Assembly (NCBI GenBank): GCA_015501055.1
Contig: JADNYV010000067.1
Location: 62,001-126,000, forward strand
DNA: 64,000 nucleotides
From: Mucidula mucida
Taxonomy: Eukaryota; Basidiomycota; Agaricomycetes; Agaricales; Physalacriaceae
Direction of reading: 5' to 3'
Numbering within the stretch: position 1 is the first letter of the stretch; each line of letters starts with the position of its first letter. Shown piece by piece: positions 44,824-57,507 of the stretch. Position numbers and translations under genes: made by a program. Below the pieces are notes generated by a model, which saw nothing but the letters and a program-made list of their open reading frames with translations, made no database searches and had not been told where the DNA came from.

Positions 44824-46433
44824 ATGGAACCGTTGTATGGTAAGCTTATTTACAAAATCGGAATATCATTCCACTGCTAAGCAACATATCTACAGGTTCT
44901 GAAGCATTCTCAGATACCTTTTCGTATTCAGAAGGTTACCAAAACAACGATTTCAATGTCTCGAATTGGACTGCGGAAGAACCGATATCTCCTCCAGTTG
45001 CGTCCGCGATGAAAGAAGATCAACAGAACTCAGAGTGGCAGAGTTTCTTGCATTCCCCATATTCTTCTCTCCAGGGCTGGAGTACCATGCCTTCACAGCA
45101 TAGCGAACCGGGAGTTTACGTCGGCCGTCAGAGCTCTGCAGTCTTCTCTGGGCTTTCTGCCGCCCGCGACAGTGTCTTCGACAATTATGGACATTCTGAT
45201 CAAGTCCAAACAGTCCGAAATGTAGGTTCAAACCATCCGACGTATGCTGGAGCGGGCTCACGCTACATTTACAACTAGTGTCAGTATCGTTCGGTCATCG
45301 CCCCGAACATGATATCGCTTCCTGCAGTGGCCGCTCCTTTGCTTTCGCATGTATCTCCTGGGAATCCATACGGCGTCGTACGTGGCGTGCATGCGAGATA
45401 TCTGCACGGCTAATGCGTCGTAGAGGCTGAGATCGCAGCAACCTAGCTCGTCTCTTTCAAAGGATCTTCGAATCAATCTCTCCACCGCCGACACTATCTT
45501 TCAGTCTACTGACGCTGCCTTTTTCTATGTTCACGCGGACATCATCCACGCAGCCTCTTGCAATTCGTTTGGATCGTTTTTGCAATCGCCTACTGTGCCG
45601 CCTCTTATCATCAAGCTTGACGTGGACTCGACGGTTCTGAATTTGATGATACATGCCATCTACAGTGCCGTTGATAGAGAACGCTATGTTGTAGACGACG
45701 ACGCCCTTCCTCTTCCTGTTGGCCAGGAGTGTTCGCTTCTGATGCTGACAACGACTCTAGATGTGATGGGGAGGTACGGCTTGACGCTAAGCAAGTTCAT
45801 CTATTCCTCCAGTATGCTGTTCACAGAGCTCTACCGGCACGTTCCCTTCCATCCCTTGGATGTTTATACGTTAGCCGCCCACCATGACCTTGTCCAACTT
45901 GCTATTGGAGCATCCGCCCACCTGCTTTCGTTGGATTTGGGGAAGATTTCTTTCGACCAGTCCGAACGAATGGGCGCAATATACTATCGGCGACTGAGTC
46001 TTCTTCACACGACCAGGCTCACTCATCTCAAAGAGATTCTCAGCGGAGGTCCTCCTTCTGGTCACCGTTTTGATTTGCTTTGTACAAACGTAGCCCAGCG
46101 AGATATGCGTAGCAGCTGGGCGTTGGCGATTATAGACGTCCTGAGAAACGCCTCTCCCGGTTAGAGCTTCCCCTAGCATTGAAATCACTACTTACAATGT
46201 CTTCAGATCTGTCGCCTGATTACTTCAAAGCCCAAATGCGGCCGTTTATGGAGAGAGTCGACTGCGTAACCTGCCGCAATCAGTTTTCGGCGAAAATCGA
46301 GGATGCAGCTCTTCAATGGTCGATGGTCGCAGTGAGTTACAGTTGACCACAAGTATCGATTCGCTGATGACACTTATTTTTTCTTGCCGAACAGCACACC
46401 ATTCGATGCGTTGAATCGGTTTCCCGGCAGTGA
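44824..46433 (+). CDS. BTB/POZ domain protein (Agaricomycete type)
   Basis: Likely nuclear or cullin-associated adaptor of a family expanded in mushrooms. The start ATG at 44824 (MEPLYG, intron, SEAFSDTFSYSEGYQNND) leads a Ser/Gln-rich N-terminus. The BTB fold follows near 45480: INLSTADTIFQSTDAAFFYV, HADIIHAASCNSFGSFLQSP, LIIKLDVDSTVLNLMIHAIY. Then YGLTLSKFIYSSSMLFTEL, HPLDVYTLAAHHDLVQLAIG, ASAHLLSLDLGKI and ERMGAIYYRRLSLLHTTRL, all in the order I know from this family, and the C-terminal CVTCRNQFSAKIEDAALQWS with its CxxC. A last small exon (HTIRCVESVSRQ) ends at 46433. The frame is open throughout. Molecular targets are unknown. Confidence 0.8.
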
Positions 46434-47581
46434 TTACTACTATAAATGATATGAATGGTCTAATGAGTAATGTATCGTAGCATATTTTCCATAACCCGCA
46501 GGGCGTATCGCGTCTCAATCAATGCCTCTTCTACCTTCGGCGAGTGTGAATGCAATTGCTTCACAAGAAACAGGTATGTTAAAATGTAGAGATTGATAAC
46601 CATTTGAAGAAAAGGACCGCGTTCACGAAGGTTGCGGACTTAGATCGTAAGCGGATGCTAGAGCCCCCTAAGAAACGATGTCGTTGTTCTCTAAATCGCC
46701 AAGGAGTGATGGTTCTGTCAATAGTAAGGTTCTATCGGGGAATCACAAGAAACGTGCTTACTCGGAATAGTGACGAACTGGGGATGTGAAGGAGCGATTC
46801 TAGTCTCCTAAGATGTCATGCCGTGGACGGGGGAGCAGACACCTGTTGGGCCACATGGACAGGAGAGGCGTGCGCGTAGATGAATTGTACGCCCTTCAGT
46901 TGCCTGGGGCAGTGTCGCGCAACCCAAAGCGCGTTACTACAACCTACTTCAAGGAGCTGAGAACGCGTTGTGAGACGTGTGTGCTACTTCCGAGCGCGAG
47001 GGTGTGCAAACTTCAAGTCAAGGGAACAGGCTCAAAGCTATGTTAACACACACTGAAGAGTGAAGGTGGATCACGATGGTACGCTTCGGAGCGCTTTCGT
47101 GAATGAACATTCCAACTGGTAGCCTGGTCTCGACTCTCGCGCTTCCCCGCAATGAGATGCACCGTGAGTCACGCTGGTAGCTTCGTGTCGCGAACTTGTG
47201 TGATGTAACATTGAAGTTGACGGGCTGTAAATGACGATAGCCATGACAGAGGATGGGGACCTAGTCGAACTTGAACACGAGAGCTTCTCAAGAAGCTTAA
47301 GTGAATTCACTTGAAGCCTCGGAGGCAAAGAAGAAAGCGTTGGTCGATACCATCTTCAAGTGCTGCAGCGGGGATAGGATCTATCCCGCTCATTTGACAT
47401 GTGTATCCGACAGGAAAGATATCTACACCCTAGAAGAAGTCGATCTCATATCCTCAACCGAACACTAGGTTGAAAAGGTGTACATTCTATAAGTAGAACA
47501 AATTTTACACCAAAAGTCGAATGTACATGAATCAAAGTTACAGATATGTCCAAGCCTCGTGTCACAGATGCACCAAGTAAG
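46434..47581. other. Intergenic between convergent genes, nothing recognised
   Basis: Short frames on both strands without motifs or coherent splicing. Confidence 0.35.
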
Positions 47582-48536
47582 CTAATGCGCGATACATACA
47601 CACTTGTCCGCGTACTCGCTCCATTTGTTTGTAATGGCGTCAACCACAAAATGCGCCACATCCCTCCTGGAGACTGTCCACGCGCCCGGGACATCACCAT
47701 CTGCAACCCTGTACGTTTTCTTCTTTTCTATCTTCTTTTCGTCCTCTGCCGTGCACTTCCCATCGGTCAACAGTGCCGGTCGTATCAGAAGCACATTCTT
47801 CAAAGATCCCGGAGCAGGTAGTCCTTCTCGCTCTGTCCAATTCTCTCCCATGATCTCCGAAGTGGGCTCTCCGTCCTCCTGAGAGTTCCAATCCCATCCC
47901 GTGGAATATCGCAGAGCGCGCTCGGCGCCAACTTTATCCTCGTGCGGAGCGGCGAGTAGGTAACCATAAACAGGTTTCAGCGCAAGTGGAAGGGACTTGT
48001 GTGAAGTATGCGTAAGGCCATTGGAGGATATTATGACCAATTTAGGTGTGGAGGAGGAGGGGATGGTACAGAGGAGATTCAGGAGGCATTGAGTGACAAG
48101 ATTGGGCGGCGTAAGAAGGAAGCCTTTCGTCAAATGGAATGTCGGTGTGCCGCCTGCACGTAAGACAGTTTAGTTATGAGAATGGGAAGAGCGACAAAGA
48201 AGGGACCCACCGACAGTAAACAAGACAACTTCGATTGTTCCATGTGCAGATGCAGCACCCCAAGCCGCTTTGATGTCGCCTTGTTTCAGAGCGTCGCCCT
48301 TCACGAGTATGGCTTTGCCGGATGTGATGAAAGGTTGGATTTCGGCGTCGCCATCAAATACAGCGGGCGAACGTAGAAGGAAGGTCACCGTCGCACCAAG
48401 GCCTATAACAAGACATGAGCATCACGGTGTAATCCAACGGAAGACTGAAGCAATCACCCAATAGGCGTATGGCAGAGTAGTAGCCGATATTTCTCGAGCC
48501 GCCGAGAACGAGAACATTATGGGGGGCTTCAGACAT
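47582..48536 (-). CDS. NAD(P)-binding Rossmann-fold protein (NmrA-like)
   Basis: Atypical SDR. The start ATG at 48536 gives MSEAPHNVLVLGGSRNIGYY with the dinucleotide loop GGSRNIGYY, then after an intron GATVTFLLRSPAVFDGDAEI, ILVKGDALKQGDIKAAWGAA, TIEVVLFTVGGTPTFHLTKG, LVIISSNGLTHTSHKSLPLA, PVYGYLLAAPHEDKVGAERA (the Y...K region) and VLLIRPALLTDG, ending AWTVSRRDVAHFVVDAITNK ... at 47582. Full length and open. A redox-sensor or reductase role is possible; no substrate clue nearby. Confidence 0.75.
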
Positions 48537-49559
48537 GATAGTGGATGGAGTGAATCAAAGTGAAGGTAGTCGATGAGTTGAAGATAGGGAACAAGACGCT
48601 ACTCTTATAGTCCCAGGCAAGTACGAGGAACACGGGACCGCAGTCAGGATAAAGGATTTCCAAAGGCGCTAGTGGCAGTGCCTGGTAGACATCAAGCGTG
48701 TTGAGATCATATCAAGGAGAGGATCTGTCGAGTACAAACAAATTCTCGTCACCACCACTTTTGCCGGGCCTCCAGGAAGGGAACCAGCTGAAACAGGTGA
48801 AGAGTTGGAATTCGGAAGTACGCATATGCGATGTGCAGACTTCATCACGCAAGATTGCTGCTCCAATAGAATGTCAAACAAGAAGACTAGTTTGGGAAAT
48901 CCATTTTGATTGAGCAGAAGATGAATGGAAAATCAACCAAGCTAAAGAAACGTTTCCAGTCGCGTGCCTGCCGCAATCCCAGAGCATTGGTGATGGTACA
49001 TAGGCACGCCAGTCAATATTACGATCGCGAGGACAAGGTAGTCGCGCGGGTCGATTGAGGAAATGTTTCAAAACTGAGGTAGAGCCCGGAAATGGGTGTG
49101 TAGCGTGTTTAGGATTGATGAGGATCAACGACACTGAGGCCGCTGCGGAAGGTGAGGTCAAGGTGAGGCCGGATGGGAGCGATTGTCATGTCATGATGAT
49201 GACTTGTCTCCCACGATACCATTTGCCCAGCATCCGCTCTGGGCAATCTACCATCCGGTTTGTCCTTTCCCAGCTTGTCGAGGCGCACTGCCCTTCTCCA
49301 ATATGACCCGGAAACATTGGTGACTGAACACTATTCAAATATTTCGGCGGTATTCCTCTTGATTGGTTTCGTGGAGACGCGTGGATATCCCCTCCTTTTG
49401 AAGACAACGTGACCAACAAATTATTTCTCACTCACAGCATCAACTTCTTCAAGCCAGGTGCTTTAGACGGTTATCGCGGGGCGTTACTGGCCCGGTTCAC
49501 ATTGTCAGGACACACAATATGAGTCTTCAGACGATGGCCATCGCCTCCCACTGTCCACC
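48537..49559. other. Intergenic between divergent genes, nothing recognised
   Basis: About 1 kb with short frames only; contains the promoters of the NmrA-like (-) and GST (+) genes. Confidence 0.35.
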
Positions 49560-50534
49560 ATGCTCACAGTTCACCACTTGGATAACTCACGATCTCAGCG
49601 AATCTTATGGCTACTTGTACGATTACTTTTTCCCCTCTATGCTGGAAAGTTCTACATACCGACCTCTTAGGAAGAACTAGAGGTTCCCTACGAAATCAAA
49701 AAGTACTACAGGGCGCCTCTGGCTGCGCCACAAGAGCTTCAGGACGTGCATCTCCTCGGCAAGTCGCCAATCATCACCGATGGGTCGATTACGCTAGCGG
49801 AAAGCGGAGCCATTATTGGTATGCACACTCTCCAGAGCACGATGAGAGAACTGACCACGCTCCTAGAATATATTCTTGAGAAGTACGGAAACGGGCAGTT
49901 CAGACCTAAGGCATCCGAGTCTGGATACATCGATGACCTCTACTGTACGCCGTTCTGGGACCGAAAAGATTAGCCTAGTTTGACGATGACCCCGCTGCAG
50001 ATACCCACTATGCCGAAGGATCATTGATGCCGATTCTCGTCAACCGCTTCTGGTTTCGTATTGCGCCTGAGAGAACGTCCGCGTTTGTTCGTCCTATATT
50101 TCGCATGGTTTTGAATCAGCTCGACGCGAGAATCGTGGTCGGCCCTCTGGAGAAACACAAAGCTATGGTTATTATTTCTCTCTCTTACTTTTTGGCACGC
50201 TTGCTCAAAATGTTTAGATCGAGGAACACTTAGCAGATGGCAAATGGTTTGCGGGTGGCGCCGAGCCTACAGTAGCCGATTTCATGATGGTGTTCCCGCT
50301 TGAGTTCCTCGATTACCTCAAGGGTGCCGGTCCCAACACGCTTAGATATCTGCACAAAGTTCACGAGAGGTATAGGATGTTACTAACTTTCATAGTTTAT
50401 GCGCTCATTCCTTTCAATTCCATCAGGCCAGCCTACAAACGGGTTAGTAACTTTATGTTGTGCACTGTTCACTAAACTAATCCTCTTTGAAGGGCGTTGA
50501 GAAAGGTGGTGTATACACCTATGGCAATGCCTAA
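49560..50534 (+). CDS. Glutathione S-transferase (GTT1-like)
   Basis: Conjugates glutathione to electrophiles in cytosol or ER. Start ATG at 49560: MLTVHHLDNSRSQRILWLL, then a 54-bp GTACGA intron to EELEVPYEIKKYYRAPLAAP (thioredoxin-like N-domain; the SRSQR Ser is the usual GSH-site residue of this group), LLGKSPIITDGSITLAESGA (cis-Pro and the E-S pair that bind GSH). The helical C-domain has EYILEKYGNGQFRP, HYAEGSLMPILVNRFWFRIA, IEEHLADGKWFAGGAEPTVA, DFMMVFPLEFLDYL and ends GGVYTYGNA at 50534. Five or six short introns; no defect seen. Confidence 0.85.
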
Positions 50535-53189
50535 TTGAGATAGCTTGAATACATAAGGTAGTCATCAATTTGAAGTCGCTTAGTACTATATGACAGCCTG
50601 TTTCGTTTTTGTTCTCGCTCTCTGTTGTACGGACACATAGTAAACGGCATGAGCTGGTAAGAAAACCCAGAGCCGTCAAACTGAGACTTTGCTGAGACTT
50701 GAAGTGAACTCGGAGTTAAAGCGCGCTATGAAGATCAGGGACGTTCTCAAGCCGGACATCAATTCGGCGAATTTACAAACACCTTCTATACCTCCATCAT
50801 GAAAAAGCGCGTCAAGCTTGAAGACGATACCACGGCCACCCCACTTGCCCAGACTACGAGATGGTTGAAGAAACAAGAACTTTCTGTGGACTCGTGCAAT
50901 ACTAAGTTAAAGGTGGAATCAAAATTAGAAGGAGAACGGGTTGTCTTGAAAACCGAACATTCATATTCAAAAGCGGCTGTGATGGACAGCAGCCCCTCTA
51001 GCGCACTCAGCATAATCTCTATCTCTGCGGGCAAAAAGGAGGAGAGCGATAAAGAAAAGGTAGAAGAATTGTTAATTGCATGCCAGTGGTCATTCTCATT
51101 TTATAAAAAATTGTAGTGCATTACATTCAAGGAGGAAATCAAGTCGGAGAGAGCTGGAGATTCTTTTAAAGTTGAGCTTGACCTCCCAAATGAGTCAGAT
51201 GTGTGTTTGTTTTTGCGCTACAAATTGCGACCTGTATTCTTACAAGCAAAAAGGCAACCAACTCGTCTACAAACAACAACAATGATACTGTTATGGAAGC
51301 TGTTCCAGTTCCCATTGTTATTGACAATGACGCTAGTATTCACGACAGCAACGGCAACAATGTTGTCGTGAACGAGGCCAAACAGTTTGATTCTCCGGGA
51401 AGTGACAGCAAGGTACTTGTTGGATCCCACTTATTGTTTCTTGCTGACTCCTCCCAGCTCTCTATACGTTCAACCTCCACCAATGCCAAGACACAGTGTA
51501 CTGGTTCAACCATTGACAATGCCATTGAACTCTCAGACAACGATGCAGAGGACGAAGTCGAGGTTCGTGGCTTATACAAGTTATATTTGTTTACAGCTAT
51601 CTGACCACATCAAAACTAGGTTCGACAGTCTGCAGATGTGTTTTGTGAAGTCATCGAACTGAGTGACTCTGAAGACGGAGACAAGAGACTCATTTGACGT
51701 CTTCTGTCTACTCCATTGCGATCAGGTATCCGTGCTGGCCCACCTGAGATTATCAAAATTGAAGATTCAGACAACAAAGCTAACAGGCCTCCTGTTGATT
51801 ACGAGGCTTATATGAAGGGTCAAGAAAATGTACTTGCTTGTCTTCATTGCAGTGATGTCCGCAACTGATACGTCTAATAGCCAAAGTTCAAAGTTAAGAA
51901 AAAATAAGAAGATCAGCTCCCGCCAGACATCGCTGGACCGCGCCTAATGGCAATTGCTGGGGAACCCTTTGTGCCCCAGCCCAAGCCACCTGCAGGCATG
52001 ATAGTCACAGTTTTCCCTTGCACATTCACAACAAACACTTACGGCGGCAACACCCAGGACACTTGTCCAAAAATTGCAGCTGAAAAGCTAGCAAGGCACG
52101 GCCTGGACGATTGGATGTTTCTGAACCTTGAATGCAATCCTCACGCGCCGCACTTTGTTGGTGCCAACGGCCTTTCTTTCGATGTTGGAATGGGTTGTGT
52201 TATGAATCGCCATATTTTCATATTTTCACATCCTCATCATATCTTATTGGGGCTTGTCTTATCAACCAACGGACTGTTTTATCATCTGTTTCATCACCAA
52301 TCACACTTCTTTTCATTACTAAAGCCATACTCATGTTGGACACACGCCAAACACATGGATGACATCATATATGCCGATACCTCATGGACTTCCTATTGTA
52401 TACACACCACCGACACTTGTAGCACACATGGTCATTTCAGTATTATTATTTACATGCAGTTACCACTTGTATTGAATGGTTTCGCGGACTAGTAGCATAC
52501 AACACTGGGTCAAGGGCATGGAGCATCCCTAGCGGGAATACATATGGATAAGGAATCCCAAACACAGACTTACTAGTATATAAGCAGTAGCGTAGTATCA
52601 TTGTACTTTAGTTCCAATCTCGTTTATACACCTGGCCTAGCCTAGTTCTACGAACACAAACACTTTCTTCCCTTAAGTCTCTCTGTGGTACCTGGTTTAG
52701 TCTTGTGGCTATAGTCAGTCACTAATAGGTTGTGCACTGCCACTTTCTGGTATATTTTGAGTTGTGTCATGGATCGAGCTCAATAAGTGGATGTATATGG
52801 GCCAGTATCGTTTAAAGCCCTCAGATTTGCTCTTCCCCCGGGAATGGTTATGGCCTAGCATGCACATGGTATGCAGTTCAGATACCCATCTTTGTCAATT
52901 ATTAAAGTTAGGGTAATCTGCCAGTTTCACGCCATGTGGATCAAGATGGTGTTGATAAAGGATTGATCAAAATCTCTTCAAACATATGTTGCTCTTTGAG
53001 AATGGCTGGGCCAAGAGCCTTCTGCGGCTGAGCGTGAAGATGCTCCGGATGGACTGGCCTCGAGTATAAAGGAGAAGGATATCATTAATGTGTTTGCATG
53101 GGATTGGCTGGTAAGAATGTTCATGCCTAGCTATTGCTGTTGTTTGACAGGAGACAATACAGTGCATTACCGTCCACACCATGAAATGA

Positions 53190-53440
53190 CTAAATGCAAT
53201 TCACCCAGCACCGTGGCAATCACGTGACCCGGCAACTGCCGTTCGAGGGTTCAATTCTGAGCACAACTTTTTGCTCATTTTCATATATCTTCTCTGGCAT
53301 TTATCTAGACTATTTTTTGGTTCAAATATTATTGTTTTGCCTATAGTTTATTGCCCAAAGTGCCCCAACACGAATGTCACTGTTTTTGTGGGTGTGATCA
53401 CGGACTTTGGCCAAATCCGGCAGTTGGCCGGACTTCACAT
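53190..53440 (+). repeat. MULE left terminal inverted repeat
   Basis: Pairs with 56848-57110. Includes gagggttcaattctgagcac followed by ttttt; the mate has the closer-to-consensus gggttcgatttcc. Confidence 0.85.
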
Positions 53441-53542
53441 TGTTCACTTCACGCCCATTTGTGTTGCCGCTGCTGTATCTCGGGCCAGAATTATCTAGAG
53501 CATAATGTACTACAAGAATGTATGTACTACCATCAATTCAAG

Positions 53543-56500
53543 TTATCCTATTATCTCCACATCCAATAAATCATCCTCTATCTTAGCCTGTATCTCTGCT
53601 GATTCTGACCGCTGAGGCGCCTTGTATCCCATTGTATGAGCACAAAATTGTTGCTCTGCTTTGCCTCCTCCCATTTCCCAGGTTGTATGCCGCTTCCTGC
53701 CGCTGGTAGCAAAGACACGCACATCATCTACCATCTGAGCCGCATCTTTGCCGACTTTTATGTGTGCTATGCTCTTCACCCAGATCTTTGAGCCGGATGT
53801 TCTAAGTGCTGCCTGCTCCTCCATCAGTCTTGCGGCCTCCCGCAGCTCCTGCGCGCACTTCAGAATCTCTGTCCTGGCGTCTTCATACTAGATATGATAT
53901 GAGCTTCTAGATATTAAAAACCTGCAATGTATACCTCGTTATCCTCGTTGTCACTGTGTACTGGGGACGAGCTTGTAAGCATAATAGGACAGTCCTCATT
54001 GCCGGCCTGAGGAACACGCTTGTTTGATGCTGCCAACAAATCTGCTGTTGGATGCACTTTACGCTTTCCCAGTGCTACAGAGCTGTGACGGGTAAGCAGT
54101 TGGTTGTCGCCATTTGCAACAGAGCGCTCTGACTTGGGAAGATCTGGAAATGGAGACTGTTTTCTCTCAACCAAATCTGGGTGCCGATCAAAAGGCCGGA
54201 CTCTACAATGGACTACATTCTGGAAGAAGTGCATCGGAGGATCCTCAACCGCCTGGACCAGATGCTTGCAGAGACAGTGAGCATTGTACTTCTGCTGTCC
54301 GCAGGTACAAGTCCACTGCTCCACATTGGTAATGTACATCCTGTTTGTTTTCTTCGTCTGCAAGGCCTTTCATGAGCGCTTGAAAGAGGTCTGCAGTGGT
54401 GTCAGCTCCTTAGATAGACCAGCGCGGAAGGATTTGTTAAGTGTAGCCATCTTGGCCTCAAACCTAGGATTAACCTCGGTGATCAGGAGCCAGATAAGCT
54501 GGTCCAGGCGCGGGTGCAGAAGGTGACGAAGAGTTTCGTATTTGAGAAACCGCCAGAAGTTCTCGACAGTCATGGTTGTTCAAAGTTGGCAAAGATACGG
54601 TGAGGTCGAGCGTGCCCATAGCTGCCACTTCTTGAGACAGTACCACAATGTCTACATGTAGCCTCATAGCTCCCGGAGCGATAGCAGAACATGTACATCT
54701 TATGCACTGCATCATCACAAATCTTCTTTGCTACACGATACCGGCCATCACGTCCAGGAAGTAAGGGGTGTTCGCAAAAGTGCTTGGTGAAGATATGGAG
54801 AGCTTGAGAGCGGTGCGGAGCGGGACAGAATGAGTAGCCACTAGGAGTTGCAAAGACTGTCTCCTCTTCCGAGTTATTGGTGTTGTCAAACTGCCAGGCA
54901 GGCCCATTCTCCTGATCCCACTCGTCCGGGTTCTGCATATCGTCAATACTGCAACCCAGGTATTCATCTGTTTCAGCTCCAACCAGATTTCCGCTTCACT
55001 CTGCGTGGTGCGCTCTCTGAAGTGTCCGAGTCGACTCAGACTCTGAGCTGCTGCAGTTGGAGCTCACTCAGAGGCCCTGAGTCGAATGACAACTTTGGGC
55101 TGACTGGGTGCTCCATTGACAATCTTGCCGCCGAGACGGATAGTCAATGATGGATGCTTTCTGAGCAACCTCTAGTCCCGTCTAGTCAAAGCTTCTTAGT
55201 AGTAGTGATAGTGAACACCAATGAGCATACCTGAGCATGGTTACGGATTTGGTTAATGGAACAAATGTCCTGTCAATCCAATTATACTCTCGGAAGGCAT
55301 CATCCACATTATAGAAAGCCGGATGGTGTCCAAGAGTGGCAAGACATATTTTAATAGCGCGCAGACAATGCCAGAAGCACAGCTAATGTTTAATTGACAG
55401 TGTAGCAATGAAGGTGTTGATTTTAGTGAGATTCTTGTTCGACAAGGTTTAGATAGGCGAGAACTTCCAGGTAGTGTTAAAGTGATCCAACAGCCTACAC
55501 AGGTATGCCTCCTTCGCATCTGGTGTGCCTTCATTTGATTGAATGAGGAGATAGCCTAATGGACACCCGGAGCCATAGACTTCGCCTAGAAGTGCATACA
55601 CCTTAAAGTTTGACTTGTTTGTTTTGACTGGAATATTGTATTAACAAGTTTGCTGGTTGGAAAAGGATACATACACGTAGAATCAAGTGCAATTTCGACA
55701 ATCTTGCCTCCCCATTTGCAGATCAAGTTTGGCATGCTGAACACAATGGCCATATATTCATTGTTCAGCATTGTCAGGCATAGGAATTGACTCGATGTGA
55801 TAAGGCAAGCCTTTGTCCTTCTGGCTGAACTCTTCAAGGAGCTTTTTGGCTGACTGAATTTCGTCGTTGTCTTGCTTCCACTCACTCTGATGGCTCTTCA
55901 TGTAAAGATAATGAACAGCACAATGCGAGAAGTTTGGGGTCGGGTATGTCTTCAAGATTTCATTCCAAAGCTAGAAGTATCATGAATCACGGTGATTTAT
56001 GGGTGTCGTTGTTGTTTGTACCTCCAATCCGCGTAGACGAGGATTATCCTTCACAAACTGCTGAACATTGACGGGGACATCAATGCAGAAGTAAGGCACA
56101 TGGTTATCCTTGTGCTTGAGTTGGACAAATAAATTGTCTGTGTTGGGGCATGCCCAGATAGTCAGCCATCCATCACAGTCGAATGTATGCATACAGTCCT
56201 TGTTGTGCTAATTCTTCTTGTCGGCAACCTTCTTTGGCTTCTTCTGACGGGTCGAGAGCTGAGCACAGTTATAGATGAAGGTGGTGACATTGGTGTTCCT
56301 GTGGTCATGTCGGCTTTGGTATCTACACAATGGCCAAGGGAGGTCAAGCACTTTTAGTTTGCAGAAGAATAGGTAGTACTCACTCAAACCGGTAATCAGT
56401 GGCATCCCAGATGACTTTGGCCAGGGCATCTGCACACTTATGCGTGTCATGCGAATCCATTGGAAGGCTGACGATTGTTGTGAGGATTTTGTCCCAATTT

Positions 56501-56787
56501 GGAGCAGACACTTTCGCCACAAAGCCGTCAAGGGAGAGCACATCAAGTGCTGCAAACACAGACATGTTGTCGGACTTCTTCTTTGCGGTATTCTGCCCTG
56601 CACCGGAGGTGTTTTCCGCATTGACGCGTTTTTTCGCTAGAGCATCGTCCTTTTTCTTTTGGCAGCCATGGCAGGTTTTAGCATACTCAATCCCGGCGCG
56701 TCCGAAAGAAGAAGCAGGGCTGAAGTTGACGTGATCCAGAGGCTTCTTTTGGTGGCAACGTGTGCATGCTTGGGTCTGAGCTGCCAT
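53543..56787 (-). pseudogene. MULE transposase (SWIM type), apparently frameshifted
   Basis: The start ATG at 56787 gives MAAQTQACTRCHQKKPLDHV with paired CxxC (CTRC, later CHGC). Following blocks: WDKILTTIVSLPMDSHDTHK, FDCDGWLTIWACPNTDNLFV, NVQQFVKDNPRLRG, SQKDKGLPYHIESIPMPDNA. The catalytic block is WGGKIVEIALDST (first Asp of the DDE triad) and VYALLGEVYGSGCPLGYLLI, typical of fungal MULE transposases; later CLRAIKICLATLGHHPAFYN and NFWRFLKYETLRHLLHPRLD. The SWIM finger is CTCGQQKYNAHCLCKH (CxCx(n)CxH) near 54300, and the C-terminus reaches 53543. Around 55770 the frame changes between PMPDNAEQ and EYMAIVFSMP without a splice pair, and one or two stops occur near 55450, so this copy is probably inactive. 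Confidence 0.75.
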
Positions 56788-56847
56788 TCGGGGCCAAAAG
56801 TCGATGCAGAGTACGAGAATCTGATGGACGTCGCGTTAGGTGTGAGT

Positions 56848-57110
56848 GTGAAGTGTCCGCATGCCTTCCGGAATGAGCCAAGTCCGGAGCACAGCCACAA
56901 AAACAGTGCCATTCGTGTTGTGGCACTTCGGGCAGTAAACTATGGGCAAAACAATAATATTTGAACCAATTCTGTACCCGAAAAATAGTCTAGATAAATG
57001 CCAGAGAAGATATACGAAAATGAGCAAAAAGTTGTGCTCGGAAATCGAACCCTCGAACGGCAGTTGCCGGGTCACGTGATTGCCACGGTGCTGGGTGAAT
57101 TGCATTTAGT
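56848..57110 (-). repeat. MULE right terminal inverted repeat
   Basis: Reverse complement matches the left repeat from the first base, with a 12-bp insertion (gggtacagaatt) near base 130. Confidence 0.85.
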
Positions 57111-57507
57111 CATGAAATGTGTTGACTTTGAAGTTGACTTCCTCCGTGATCTCGCCAGCAAGCTAGAGGTCTGGGTCCCACCTCCCCCGAAAAAGAAGGC
57201 GACAAAGGGGAATACACGCTCTAGGAAACCAGTCAAGTCGGAACCGAAGGAGTCTTCTGTGGGGAAGCGCCGACGTGCTGTTGTGAAGGTTAAGGCCGAG
57301 GACGAGGAGGGTTACATTGAAGACTCGGAAGCAGAGGCACCCCCTCCGAAGAAAACAAAGAAGCCTTCACGTGCAAAAACGTCTTCACCCAAAAAGAAAG
57401 CGAGATATGATTCTTCAGATGATGAGATGGATGCAGATGAAGATTTCCACATGTCGACTCCTCAGGATACGCCTGTTCGGAAGTATGCTCTTCGCGTGCG
57501 CCAGTAG

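Larger units (their letters stand above)
53190..57110 (-). mobile_element. Mutator-like element (MULE) with long terminal inverted repeats
   Basis: 3921 bp bounded by a perfect 9-bp duplication CATGAAATG (53181-53189 and 57111-57119), the length typical of MULEs. The inverted repeats are about 250-260 bp and begin ACTAAATGCAATTCACCCAG; the outer 130 bp differ at only a few positions plus one 12-bp indel. The minus strand encodes a transposase with a Cys-rich N-terminus, a MULE catalytic region and a SWIM zinc finger. The element sits in an exon of a DUF6697-type gene. Confidence 0.9.
50799..57507 (+). pseudogene. DUF6697-type gene split by a Mutator-like element
   Basis: The left part (50799-53189) begins MKKRVKLEDDTTATPLAQTT and is rich in Lys/Glu/Ser (SUMO-interaction-like stretches AIELSDNDAEDEVE, EVIELSDSEDGDK). 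Then FLNLECNPHAPHFVGANGLS near 52120 and WMYMGQYRLKPSDLLFPREW near 52780, two blocks I associate with DUF6697. The right part (57120-57507) continues CVDFEVDFLRDLASKLEVWV and a basic, Pro/Lys-rich tail ending YALRVRQ. If the MULE and one 9-bp duplication are removed, the exon reads VHTMKCVDFEV in one frame. In-frame stops also occur near 51696 and 51907, and about 540 bp of extra sequence separates the two DUF blocks, so decay is older than, or independent of, the MULE. Confidence 0.5.

Noticed and set aside
52333..52760. Solo LTR starting TGTTGG near 52333
   Set aside because: The start and a TATA-like motif look LTR-like, but I could not find a matching CA end with a 5-bp duplication; reported only as unexplained extra sequence.
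53190..53290. tRNA-derived head in the MULE terminal repeats (ggttcaattctg / ggttcgatttcc, then ttttt)
   Set aside because: No convincing A box at the right distance and no acceptor-stem pairing; a single B-box-like word is expected by chance in a TIR this long.
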